This document shows positions 32,661 through 41,076 of a stretch of DNA of 64,000 nt, in pieces; the first letter of the stretch is position 1; each line of letters begins with the position of its first letter. A program made the translations under genes and the position numbers. The stretch is from Seleniibacterium sp963677135 (GTDB lineage Bacteria > Desulfobacterota > Desulfuromonadia > Desulfuromonadales > Geopsychrobacteraceae). The notes beneath the pieces were generated by a model. The model was not told the origin of the DNA. It ran no database searches and saw nothing but the letters and a program-made list of their open reading frames with translations. The DNA lies in NCBI GenBank assembly GCA_963677135.2, contig CAXXLS010000001.1:1-64000 (forward strand), in the 5' to 3' direction.

Positions 32661-34265
32661 TCAGGATTCAGCGGGTTCTTGCCGCAGCCAGTTCTTCACC
32701 ACCTGGACCGGCAGCATGTCTCCGCCCAGCACTTCCTGGCGGATCTGGGCGAGCGGGTCTCCCGGTCCGCCCAGCAGCGGCGTTGTCGGTTCCTCACCAC
32801 GCAGTTCCGCTTCCAGTTCCTGGACGGTCTTCATGGGCTGGGTCTCCTCTTCGGCACCGCGCAGGGTCCGGATAATGGGGCGCACCAGCAGCAGGTAGCT
32901 GAACAGGGCCGCCAGGGCCAGCAGACCGTACCTGATGATCGGCATGAACGGATAAACCTTGTCGACCACCGACGGTTCCGGCAGCGGCTCATCCATGAAA
33001 CTGGTTTCAAAAGGCATGGAGACCACCGAAATCAGGTCTCCCCTGGTCTCGTTGAGGCCCAGGGCGGTCCGGACCATCTGCTCGATCTCCTGAAGCTCCT
33101 CGGCGGAGCGCGGTTCCGGAGTCGGCTCCGTCCCTTCGGCGCCGGGAGCCAGGCGATCGGCCACCAGGACCGATACCGACAGGGTTTTGAGATTGCCAAC
33201 CGAACTGACGGTTTTGCTGACCGTCTTGCTCAACTCATAGTTGACGGTCTCCGAAGAGCGGGTGGAAGGGGTGGTCGTCGTGGTCGTTGCCGCGTTCTCT
33301 TCCAGGTTGGAGACTACCCCGGGGACGCCGCTGGAGACACTGCTGCTCCCCTCTTCGCTGCTGGTCTGCTCGCTGACCACCACCGCGCCCTTGGGATCCA
33401 GGGATTCCTCGACCCGCTCACGCTGATCAAAATCGATCTCGGCATTGACCCGGACCAGGGAGTTTCCGGCCCCCAGCGCCCGGTCCAGCAACGACTGGGC
33501 GCGCGACTCGAGGCGCCGTTCCATGGATTGCTGATAGCTCAGCATTCCCGGGGTCATCGGCCCGGCAAGTTCATTGCCGCGATTGTTGGAAAGCGCCTTG
33601 CCGCTGGAATCGACAACCGTGACATTGTCCGCATCAAGCCCTTCGACGCTACCGGAAACCAGGTGCACAATCCCCTGGAGCTGGGCGTCGCTGAGCTTGC
33701 GACCGGGGGCCAGTTTGACGATGACCGAGGCGGTCGCCGGCTGCTGCTGTTCGCGGAACAGGCGTTTTTCCGGCAGGGCCAGGTGAATCCGGGCCGCCTC
33801 GACCGGAGCCAGGGAGGTGATGGTTCTCATCAGTTCCCCCTGCAGGGCCCGACGATAGTTGACCTTCTGGGCGAAATCGGTCATCCCGAAACTCTGCTTG
33901 TCGAAAATTTCGAAACCGACCCCGCCTTCAGCCAGTCCGGAGCCGGCCAGCTCGATACGCGCCTCGTAAACCTGGTCCGCCGGAATGAGGATATCGCGCC
34001 CTCCATCCTCCAGTCGGTAGGGGATCTTGCGGTCCTTGAGCCACTGCACGACAGAAGACGCGTCACGACTGGGCAGGTTGGCGAACAGCAGACTGTAGTC
34101 GGCCACCTGCGACTGCATGATAATGACCGCGAACAGCGCGACACTGATCAGCGCGGCAGCTGCCAGGCTGAGCTTGCGGGCCAGCGACCACGCCATGATC
34201 ACATTCAGCAGAGTCTGCTTCTGGCCTGCTTCACTTTTGATGACGTCTTTATTTTCTTCTGCCAT
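32661..34265 (-). CDS. fliF: Flagellar MS-ring protein FliF
   Basis: FliF builds the inner-membrane MS ring, the first flagellar platform. The 534-aa protein has membrane helices near the N-terminus (LARKLSLAAAALISVALFAV) and near the C-terminus (YPFMPIIRYGLLALAALFSYL), the YscJ-type domain DYSLLFANLPSRDASSVVQW, and ends in the FliG-binding tail. The ATG at 34265 follows GGAG and gives the normal length; the frame stays open 87 bases further up without support. It follows fliE by 159 bases, a gap with a 9-bp hairpin. Confidence 0.97.
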   Translation of the reverse strand: MAEENKDVIKSEAGQKQTLLNVIMAWSLARKLSLAAAALISVALFAVIIMQSQVADYSLLFANLPSRDASSVVQWLKDRKIPYRLEDGGRDILIPADQVYEARIELAGSGLAEGGVGFEIFDKQSFGMTDFAQKVNYRRALQGELMRTITSLAPVEAARIHLALPEKRLFREQQQPATASVIVKLAPGRKLSDAQLQGIVHLVSGSVEGLDADNVTVVDSSGKALSNNRGNELAGPMTPGMLSYQQSMERRLESRAQSLLDRALGAGNSLVRVNAEIDFDQRERVEESLDPKGAVVVSEQTSSEEGSSSVSSGVPGVVSNLEENAATTTTTTPSTRSSETVNYELSKTVSKTVSSVGNLKTLSVSVLVADRLAPGAEGTEPTPEPRSAEELQEIEQMVRTALGLNETRGDLISVVSMPFETSFMDEPLPEPSVVDKVYPFMPIIRYGLLALAALFSYLLLVRPIIRTLRGAEEETQPMKTVQELEAELRGEEPTTPLLGGPGDPLAQIRQEVLGGDMLPVQVVKNWLRQEPAES

Positions 34266-34324
34266 TGTTTTACTCCGGTTTCGATTGCTGCAATGACTTG
34301 GGAACTCTTTCTGTTTTGGGCATT

Positions 34325-34348
34325 GCTCCGTCAAATCAATGACGGAGC
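34325..34348 (-). promoter_or_regulatory. Hairpin between fliE and fliF
   Basis: GCTCCGTCA (34325-34333) and TGACGGAGC (34340-34348) form a perfect 9-bp stem with a six-base loop in the 159-base fliE-fliF spacer. No U-tract follows on the minus strand. It could set the ratio of FliE to FliF or protect an RNA end. Confidence 0.5.
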
Positions 34349-34424
34349 CCAATCGTGCTCAGCAAGGCGGGGCAAGGGTCAGCAACCCTGGACCAACGCC
34401 GGGGAGCGCGATTCAGGCCCGTCA

Positions 34425-34730
34425 TTAGACTGACATGCGCATGATTTCCTGGTAGGCCTCAAGCGCCTTGTTCCGGACCTGAACCATCAGCCGCATGGAG
34501 ATGTCGGCCTCTTCCAGCTTGATCATCGCTTCGTGGAGGTTCTTGGTTTCGCCGGCGACCACCTGCTCGGCGGCCTGGTCGGCGACGACCTGGGCCTTGT
34601 TCACCTCGGCGATGGAATTTTTCAGGGCTTCCCCGAACTTGCTCCCCAGATTGGTGACCGCACTGTTCTGGCGCGGTTTGACCATGCTGTCCAGGTGACT
34701 GGCAAGGGTGATATCCGTTATTTTATTCAT
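34425..34730 (-). CDS. fliE: Flagellar hook-basal body protein FliE
   Basis: FliE is the MS-ring to rod adaptor. The 101-aa protein has the family core FGEALKNSIAEVNKAQVVAD, AEQVVAGETKNLHEAMIKLE and the C-terminal ADISMRLMVQVRNKALEAYQ with EIMRMSV. Its length and sequence are standard. It lies 15 bases after flgC and 159 bases before fliF. Confidence 0.96.
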   Translation of the reverse strand: MNKITDITLASHLDSMVKPRQNSAVTNLGSKFGEALKNSIAEVNKAQVVADQAAEQVVAGETKNLHEAMIKLEEADISMRLMVQVRNKALEAYQEIMRMSV

Positions 34731-34745
34731 TGCCTATTCCCCTTT

Positions 34746-35177
34746 CTACTTGCCGATATCCAAGGCTTTGAGAGCCATGCGCTTGGCCGATTTGACCACG
34801 GTGACATTGGCTTCATAGGCCCGCGCGGCCGACATCATATCCGCCGTTTCTTCGACCAGGCTGATATTGGGCATGGCGACTTCACCGTTCTCATTGGCAT
34901 CGGGATGGGACGGATCATAAACCATGCGCGGCGGCAGCGGGCTGGCCTGGACATGGCTGACCCTGACCCCCTGCACGGCGTCGCGCAATTCGGAATCCAG
35001 GGTGTTGGCGAAATCCTGCTGGGTGGTCTGGAAGACGACCTCGCGCTTGCGGTACGGTCCGCCGTCCGGAGTCCGGGTGGTCTCGATATTGGCCAGGTTG
35101 GAGCTGATGGCATTCATCCGCACCCGCTGGGCCTTGAGCGCCGAAGCGCTGATCTTCATACTGGTGAACATATCCAT
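34746..35177 (-). CDS. flgC: Proximal rod protein FlgC
   Basis: FlgC is a proximal rod subunit. The 143-aa protein begins MDMFTSMKISASALKAQRVRMNAISSN (residues 1-27, the rod signature with SSNLANIETT) and ends with MMSAARAYEANVTVVKSAKR, the FlgC C-terminal motif. It is 8 bases after flgB and 15 before fliE. Confidence 0.97.
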   Translation of the reverse strand: MDMFTSMKISASALKAQRVRMNAISSNLANIETTRTPDGGPYRKREVVFQTTQQDFANTLDSELRDAVQGVRVSHVQASPLPPRMVYDPSHPDANENGEVAMPNISLVEETADMMSAARAYEANVTVVKSAKRMALKALDIGK

Positions 35178-35185
35178 AAAGCCTC

Positions 35186-35599
35186 CTAACTGCCGTTGCT
35201 GGCGGCGTACTTGAGCAAGGTCAGTTTTTTCTTGATAATCTGGCTGCCGGCCTCGAAAAGGAGCTGGTTTTCAGCCAGGTCGAACATTTCATCGTCGACG
35301 GAAACGGTATTGCCATCCCCCAGGGGGCTGTTGTCGATATCGAGGGTCAGGGCACCCTCGACCTGGCTGACGGCACCGCTGCCGACCGGGAAATGCCTGG
35401 CATGGGTCGGTTTGTCGACAAGCTCGGGGGTGTTGATGGCATTGCGCAGATTCTCTTCAAAGGAGAACTTGCGCGCTGCATAACCTGGGGTTTCGGCATT
35501 GGCGATATTTCCCGCGATCACCTGCTGCTTCTGAGCACGCAGATCGAGACTTTTCTGCAAAACGGCAATGGTCTGATCCGTGATCTTGAAATCGGCCAT
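35186..35599 (-). CDS. flgB: Proximal rod protein FlgB
   Basis: FlgB is a proximal rod subunit. The 137-aa protein has the N-terminal core LDLRAQKQQVIAGNIANAET with PGYAARKFSFEENL, and the C-terminal FEAGSQIIKKKLTLLKYAAS. The normal rod order flgB-flgC-fliE follows. It is separated from the upstream periplasmic TPR gene by 44 bases with a small hairpin, and a good AGGAG ribosome site precedes it. Confidence 0.97.
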   Translation of the reverse strand: MADFKITDQTIAVLQKSLDLRAQKQQVIAGNIANAETPGYAARKFSFEENLRNAINTPELVDKPTHARHFPVGSGAVSQVEGALTLDIDNSPLGDGNTVSVDDEMFDLAENQLLFEAGSQIIKKKLTLLKYAASNGS

Positions 35600-35632
35600 A
35601 ATGTTTACTCCTGTCTGTTCTTTGACACCTGA

Positions 35633-35648
35633 GCTGAAAAAATTCAGC
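35633..35648 (-). promoter_or_regulatory. Hairpin overlapping the TPR-gene stop, before flgB
   Basis: GCTGAA (35633-35638) and TTCAGC (35643-35648) pair perfectly around AAAA; the 5' arm on the minus strand covers the TGA stop of the TPR gene. The loop on the minus strand is TTTT. It may influence flgB expression. Confidence 0.4.
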
Positions 35649-38049
35649 GTTTAACCTGAGTGAGCAAATCCCGCGCCAACTTCGCCCACAGACTCTCATC
35701 ATTCTCGTCAACCAGCTTCCTGAGCAGGGCGGCCGCCTGGTTTTTCCGGTGCCGCTTGAGCAGCAACTGAGCGGTTCGGTAGTGTGCCTGGGGACCATAT
35801 TCCGGGTCCTCCAACAGTTGCCGGTAACAGGCTTCCGCGGTCTCGCTGCGCCCGGTCTGAAACGCGGCTTCGGCAAGCAGTGCCATTTCTTTGACTTGCA
35901 GGCCGGTCTCGGTGTTAAGAACCTTTTCCAGCGCCGCAACCACCCCGTCCAGGTCACCCAGCCGCCAGAAATCCCAGGCCGCCCGGGTTTCCAGTTCCGC
36001 CGAACTTGGCCGTTCCGACTTTTTCAGCCACTGCAGCAGTTCGTCATCCCGCCCCTGCTCCTTTAATGCATCCAGCAGCAGGTCGAGCAGGGCCCCCGCA
36101 TCCCCCCCCTCGGGGTAGGTTTCCAGGTAACGGCTTGCATAGTCACTGACCTGGCGATATTCGCCGCGCTTGAAATAGGAACGTGCCAGAGGCAGATACA
36201 GGTGCTCTTTCTGATCGGGATCCTCAATCCGATCAAACAGGTAGAGGAGCACACGGGCCGCACGATCATAGAGCCCGAGCCGCCCGAAGGCCCCGGCCAA
36301 ATCCTCGAGAAAGTCGCGGTCGAGACGGTTGCCGAGCAGCAGGGAGCGGTTTTTTTCGACCAGGACGACGGCCTCCAGGTCATTCTGCTGCTCCATAAGC
36401 TGACGGACAACCCGGGGGATCTGCCTGGTCAGGAGCAGTTCCGCGTCATGCCTCAGAGCGGAACTGAAGAAATCGCGCCGGAAGGTCATCAGCTCATCAA
36501 CACTGGCCCGATAATCCTCCAGCAGGTAATGGGCCAGGGCCTGCTTGAAATAACCCTCTTCACGCACCGCGCGGTAGCGCGAGGCGCGGGCCAGGCGGCC
36601 ATATTCGCCGGCCGCCTTCGCCAGTTCCAGCTCCCCGCCGCTGACAACCTGGTGATCGATCAGCCGCAGTCTGGCGCGGTCCGAGCCTTCGCTTCCGGGA
36701 CTGTCCAGGGCCGCGCGCTCAAGGCCGATCATCCCCCAGGTCAGATCACCGGATTCATAGGCGGAAACGCCCGCGCCGAACAGGACCAGGTCGTGCCCCG
36801 GCAGCCCGTCCGTCAGCTCGATGAGGCGCCGGTACAAAGTCGTGGCAAATTCGTAGTCACCATGGCGAAAGGCACTGGAGGCCGCGCGGCTGCAGGAGAA
36901 CAGGTAATGCTCGAAGAGCCCCCCGACTTCCGCCAGCTCCCGATATAAAGCGACGGCCTTGCCCAGATCACCCGTTCCGGCCAGCGCATCGGCCCGCCGC
37001 AATCCGGCGATGTCCTGCAGCCGGTCCGGCCAGAACGCCACCGCGTCCAGATGCGGCAGGGCCTCCTTGTCCCGCCCCGCGGCCAGAGCCATCTCCGCGT
37101 TGAGAAGTTGCAGCAGCGGCAGCATGGCCCTGTTCCCGCCGGCTTTCGGCACCACAGCGGCAAGTGTCAATTGTCCGACAACCGGCTGCCCCTGCCCGGC
37201 CTGCGCATACGCTGTCAAATATTCGACACGGAGATTGTCGCTCCCGTAGCGATTCCGCAGCCGTTCGAGCCGCGCCAGGCCGGCCGCCAGGGCGCCGCTG
37301 CGCAACTGAGCTTCGGCAACCAGCTGGTCCCGCTGGTAAGTTTGTGCTTCGGACAAGTCGTTGAGCCCTTCGCTGGCGTCAAGCAGGCTTAAAAAACGTC
37401 CTTCATCGGCCAGGGTCTGGAGGGCCCAGACCGGGTTCTGCCGGTCAGTCACCAGCGGTGCCAGGGGGGGCAGGGTATAGCTGAGAGGCAGTTTGAAATG
37501 CCAGTCACTGCGATACGCCGAGAAGAATTGCATCCAGTCCTCTTCCCACGGCGAGCGCTGCTGGTGAGCGGCGGCTTTGGCTCCCGCTTTTCGCGGCGGC
37601 ATGCCGGCAATGCGAAAGGCCACTGCGGGACGTGCGACATCCGACTCTTCCCAGTAAAGGTCCAGAACCACACCGGGAGGATTGTCCCGGCTCTCAGCGA
37701 CCACCTGTTTGGGCGGGCGCCGCAGCAGGATGGAGACCATCAGATCGCGATGTTTCTGGGCCAGCATTATTTTGACCACCGTTTCGTCCTCCGGCAGCTC
37801 ATGCAGTGTCTTGCCGACCTTGGCATCCTTCAGCGTGACGTCGACGCGTTGACCCGAAGAGGTCATACTGAATTCCGGAACTGTGGAGGTGTTCAGCTGG
37901 ATGCGGGTGTGATAGGGGTTTTCCTGCTTGTCCATCTTCAGCAGCGAAACGGCTGTAGCGGCATTGGCGGGCAGCAGGGCACTCAGAAAAAAGAGCACCC
38001 CCAGGACAAGCAGCCAGATTATTTTCATCGGTGATGTTGGTCGTTGCAT
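35644..38049 (-). CDS. Secreted TPR protein heading the flgB-flgC-fliE block
   Basis: This 801-aa protein has a signal peptide (LLVLGVLFFLSALLPANA), a beta-rich N-terminal region of about 100 residues that resembles an AMIN-type domain (RIQLNTSTVPEFSMTSSGQR, VVLDLYWEE), and a long run of TPR-like helical pairs to the end. It is therefore periplasmic. Size and order (beta domain then TPR superhelix) resemble PflA, the Campylobacter scaffold that holds the stator ring, so a motor-scaffold role is a good hypothesis. The ATG at 38049 follows GGAGG at 5 bases; an upstream ATG at 38157 lacks a ribosome site. No close named family was recognised. Confidence 0.85.
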   Translation of the reverse strand: MQRPTSPMKIIWLLVLGVLFFLSALLPANAATAVSLLKMDKQENPYHTRIQLNTSTVPEFSMTSSGQRVDVTLKDAKVGKTLHELPEDETVVKIMLAQKHRDLMVSILLRRPPKQVVAESRDNPPGVVLDLYWEESDVARPAVAFRIAGMPPRKAGAKAAAHQQRSPWEEDWMQFFSAYRSDWHFKLPLSYTLPPLAPLVTDRQNPVWALQTLADEGRFLSLLDASEGLNDLSEAQTYQRDQLVAEAQLRSGALAAGLARLERLRNRYGSDNLRVEYLTAYAQAGQGQPVVGQLTLAAVVPKAGGNRAMLPLLQLLNAEMALAAGRDKEALPHLDAVAFWPDRLQDIAGLRRADALAGTGDLGKAVALYRELAEVGGLFEHYLFSCSRAASSAFRHGDYEFATTLYRRLIELTDGLPGHDLVLFGAGVSAYESGDLTWGMIGLERAALDSPGSEGSDRARLRLIDHQVVSGGELELAKAAGEYGRLARASRYRAVREEGYFKQALAHYLLEDYRASVDELMTFRRDFFSSALRHDAELLLTRQIPRVVRQLMEQQNDLEAVVLVEKNRSLLLGNRLDRDFLEDLAGAFGRLGLYDRAARVLLYLFDRIEDPDQKEHLYLPLARSYFKRGEYRQVSDYASRYLETYPEGGDAGALLDLLLDALKEQGRDDELLQWLKKSERPSSAELETRAAWDFWRLGDLDGVVAALEKVLNTETGLQVKEMALLAEAAFQTGRSETAEACYRQLLEDPEYGPQAHYRTAQLLLKRHRKNQAAALLRKLVDENDESLWAKLARDLLTQVKR

Positions 38050-38092
38050 CCACGCCTCCGGCGGTTGAAAGAGAACTCCGGGATACTTCCTA

Positions 38093-38107
38093 ACCAGAAT
38101 CGTGCCA
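38093..38107 (-). promoter_or_regulatory. Possible sigma-54 promoter upstream of the TPR-flgB block
   Basis: On the minus strand TGGCAC (38107-38102), five bases, TGGT (38096-38093) keeps the -24 half exactly but the -12 half lacks the TTGC doublet. It lies 44 bases before the ATG at 38049. It is the best match in the 285-base region upstream of block A; I found no good sigma-70 pair there. Confidence 0.3.
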
Positions 38108-38334
38108 ATTTCCCCAACCACATGCCAACCGTCTGTTTTTATGGGAGTTTGTCTCACCGCAACCGAATCCTCCCGAGACCATTGGGAGTAATTAAAGAGA
38201 AAGTCGTAATTTTGACAGCGCCCGGCGAAAATCGATTGCGCGCCAGGTATGAGGTTGCTAGAGTTTGAACAATGACAACGACTCGCCTGTCCCGATCACC
38301 ATGAACTGACTGCCGATCACCCGATGAGGACGCT

Positions 38335-40008
38335 ATGAATTTTTTCTGCAGCAAAGACTGTCCCGACCTCTGTGCCGCCCGGATCTCCTCGGTTACCCCC
38401 CAACTGCTCGCCGAAGGCATCCCGGAACCGTGGTCCGATCCCGGTTTTCTGTGCGGGAAATTCAAAACCTTCGCCAGGCGGGAAATCAACAACGGCCTGG
38501 CCTCGTGGTGCCGACGTGACGACACCAGGCAGGAATTCGCTTCCGACGACGAGGCCATCAGCGCCCTCGCCGCGTTCCTGGAACCCTATCGCCGGAAAAA
38601 AATCCTGCTGCTGCGCGGCTCCGGCAGCCTCGGCTACAAGATGTCCTGCTGGGATGACCTGTTCGCCAGCTTCGGCGCCTGCTACAGTGTCGCCGGGGGG
38701 CCCTGCGACGAGACCGGCAGCGCCGCCCACACCGCCGATTTCGGCGTGCTTGCCAACCCCGACATCATGAACCTGGAGCGGGCCGACAGCATCATCCTCT
38801 ACGGCAAAAACGCCGCCGCCACCAGTCCTCATCTCTACGCCTTCCTCAAGAAACTCAAACAGCGGGGGAAAACCCTTGTCTATATCGACCCGGTCAAAAC
38901 CCCGACCGCCGATCTGGCCCATCATTACCTTCAGATCAGGCCGGGGTGCGACGGCCTGCTGGCCTGTGCCCTGCTGGTCGAACTCGGCTACGAAACCGGC
39001 TACAACGTCGCCGCTCTCTGTGAGACGGCCGGGATCACGACCGCGGAACTGGCCCTGCTGAGGGACATCATCCGCTCCGGGCCGACCGCCCATATTCAGG
39101 GCTCGGGACTGCAGCGTCAGCGGAACGGCATGAATGCCTTTCGCTGGCTCAACCGGCTGGCGGTGAGAACCGGCAGGCAGGATCTGCTGTTCTGGACCCA
39201 CGGCTCGAAACGCTTGTGGGAAAAGCCCCGACCGAATTTTAGCGGGACCCTTCACGTCGACCGCCTGGCCCAGGCTCTCTGTGACGGGGAATTCGACCTG
39301 TTTGTCAATGTTGCGGCCAATCCGGTCATGACCTATCCGGACAGCGGCTTGTGGCACCGGGGGCTGGCCAGGACGCCGAGCCTGGTGATCGGAACCAGCC
39401 TGGACGAAACCGCCTGTCAGGCCGATTTTTTTCTTAAAGTCGGCGGCATGTTCGCCCAGAGCGACTTCATGGGGAGCTATTTTTTCCCCCACGCCTACAA
39501 TCGCACCAACCTGACCACTGAGCTCGGCGATGTCGCAGCCGCAACCTCCCTGGCGTCCCAGTTGCGCATTCCCCTGAAAATTCCCGAGAAAGCCCGGCTG
39601 CGCAAAATCGACCTGCCCCAGCGCAGTTACCGGACCCAAGAACTTGACCTGACCATGCCGGAAAACCGCGAGCGCTTTCAGCTCCTCACCAGTTCCCATC
39701 CAAGTTACCTGAACTCCCAGACCCTGCCCGGCATGGAACAGGGACTGCAGGTCGTCCACATGGCCAGGGCCGATGCGTTGCGGTTGGATATCGCCACAGG
39801 CGAAGATCTGCGTATCATCGGCAGCTGCGGTGCCTTCGTGGCCGAGGCCCTGGTGACCGACCAGGTTCCCGAGGGGGTTCTGATGTGCTGGAAGAACATT
39901 CCCATGAAGCAAGGCGTCGCCAACGACGCCATCCCCAACCGGTTGACCGATTCCGGGGACGGTCTGGCCTACTACGCGGCCTATGTCGACATCGAGAAAA
40001 CCGCATGA
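38335..40008 (+). CDS. Small molybdopterin-dependent oxidoreductase with one Fe-S motif
   Basis: The 557-aa protein belongs to the DMSO-reductase/formate-dehydrogenase superfamily. The N-terminus has Cys5, Cys9, Cys13 and Cys40 (CSKDCPDLC then FLCGK), the spacing for a [4Fe-4S] cluster, and a possible Mo-ligand Cys124 in GGPCDETGSAAH. The middle has HLYAFLKKLKQRGKTLVYID and the C-terminus a molybdopterin-dinucleotide-binding domain ending NIPMKQGVANDAIPNRLTD. It is short for the superfamily (often 700 aa or more) and has no partner electron-transfer gene beside it. It is coupled by a 4-base overlap to a glyoxalase-like gene. The substrate is unknown. Confidence 0.85.
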   Translation: MNFFCSKDCPDLCAARISSVTPQLLAEGIPEPWSDPGFLCGKFKTFARREINNGLASWCRRDDTRQEFASDDEAISALAAFLEPYRRKKILLLRGSGSLGYKMSCWDDLFASFGACYSVAGGPCDETGSAAHTADFGVLANPDIMNLERADSIILYGKNAAATSPHLYAFLKKLKQRGKTLVYIDPVKTPTADLAHHYLQIRPGCDGLLACALLVELGYETGYNVAALCETAGITTAELALLRDIIRSGPTAHIQGSGLQRQRNGMNAFRWLNRLAVRTGRQDLLFWTHGSKRLWEKPRPNFSGTLHVDRLAQALCDGEFDLFVNVAANPVMTYPDSGLWHRGLARTPSLVIGTSLDETACQADFFLKVGGMFAQSDFMGSYFFPHAYNRTNLTTELGDVAAATSLASQLRIPLKIPEKARLRKIDLPQRSYRTQELDLTMPENRERFQLLTSSHPSYLNSQTLPGMEQGLQVVHMARADALRLDIATGEDLRIIGSCGAFVAEALVTDQVPEGVLMCWKNIPMKQGVANDAIPNRLTDSGDGLAYYAAYVDIEKTA

Positions 40009-40658
40009 AGAAGACGCCCGGCAGCTGTACCATCGACCACCTGGTCATCACCGCCCCGACCCTGGAGGCCGGAGCCGCCTATATCATGACGGAGCTCGGG
40101 GTCACCATGGAACCCGGCGGCGAACATCCGCGCATGGGCACCCACAACCTGCTGCTGCGCCTCGGCCCGACCTGCTACCTGGAAGTCATCGCCTGCAGCC
40201 CGTCCCTGCCCGCCCCGAACCGGAGCCGCTGGTTTGCCCTCGACAGGCTGGGTCCGGACAGCCCGCCCAAACTGGCGACCTGGGTGGCCAGGACGGCAGA
40301 TATCCACACCACGATCGCCTGCGCCACGGAAGACCCCGGAGACGTTGAACGGATGAGCCGAGGCGAACTGGACTGGCTCATCACCATTCCTCCCGACGGA
40401 ACGCTGCCTCTTGGCGGCAGTGTCCCCGCCCTTATCCAGTGGCACAGGGGGCCGCATCCCGCGACCAGGCTCCCGGACCGGGGACTGGCCCTGAGCGGCC
40501 TGGAGGTGTTCCACCCCGACCCGGACCGGATCACCGGACTGATCGCATCCCTGGCCATGACCAGTCCCGTCACCGTCACGGCGAGCCGCCGGATCGGCCT
40601 GGCCGCCCGCATCGCAACCCCGGCCGGTCCCAGGACCCTTGGCGGAGTTTCGTCATGA
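40005..40658 (+). CDS. Glyoxalase-like domain protein in the molybdoenzyme cassette
   Basis: The 217-aa protein has a VOC/glyoxalase-like fold signature: CTIDHLVITAPTLEAGAAYI, a metal-type GGEHPRMGTHNLLLRLGPTC and YLEVIACSP, resembling the PF13468-type group. Metal residues are not certain. The ATG at 40005 overlaps the upstream stop by 4 bases (ATGA), and its own stop overlaps the start of a 65-aa gene by 4 bases, so three genes are translationally coupled. The frame is open further upstream to 39885 but that would overlay the molybdoenzyme and has no ribosome site. Confidence 0.8.
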   Translation: MKKTPGSCTIDHLVITAPTLEAGAAYIMTELGVTMEPGGEHPRMGTHNLLLRLGPTCYLEVIACSPSLPAPNRSRWFALDRLGPDSPPKLATWVARTADIHTTIACATEDPGDVERMSRGELDWLITIPPDGTLPLGGSVPALIQWHRGPHPATRLPDRGLALSGLEVFHPDPDRITGLIASLAMTSPVTVTASRRIGLAARIATPAGPRTLGGVSS

Positions 40659-40852
40659 GCGCTATCAGCGCCTTTTTCAGTTCCCCGGAAGACAGTCCCC
40701 AGGAGCTCGAGATCAGGAAAAAACGGTCAGCGGCGCTGGGACGGGCCGGAGGCCAGCGGGAACTGCTCGGTTTTGTCCATGACAACGAAACCTGGCTGCG
40801 CAACGGTTTTGCTATTCCTGATGGGGTCTGGTCCTGCTATCGCCGCCTGTGA
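40655..40852 (+). CDS. Unknown 65-aa protein, third member of the molybdoenzyme cassette
   Basis: The frame opens with ATGAGC overlapping the previous stop and encodes 65 aa, starting MSAISAFFSSPEDSPQELE and ending with GFAIPDGVWSCYRRL. It has a Lys/Arg-rich middle (RKKRSAALGRAGGQRELLGF) and no recognised domain. It is too short for a confident family call. The 4-base overlap and its same-strand position support it as real. Confidence 0.55.
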   Translation: MSAISAFFSSPEDSPQELEIRKKRSAALGRAGGQRELLGFVHDNETWLRNGFAIPDGVWSCYRRL

Positions 40853-41076
40853 CCCGCCTGTCATCGGCATCATCCGGAAACGCGAAATTCCCCCGCGGCC
40901 CTTGAACTTCCTGTTACGATACAGTACGTTATATGTGGAGGGGGACAGTAACAGCGCATTCGACGCCATTTCCGGTGGTTTCTCAGAGAAGAGTCCTGCC
41001 CCGCTCCGCGACCTAGATCACGTCCCGACAAGCAGTCCCCGAAAAACAGATCCAAACGGATGAAGGGGGGGGGAGC

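Noticed and set aside
31989..34433. Open plus-strand frame opposite fliG and fliF
   Set aside because: No recognisable motifs and it lies entirely antisense to two clear flagellar genes.
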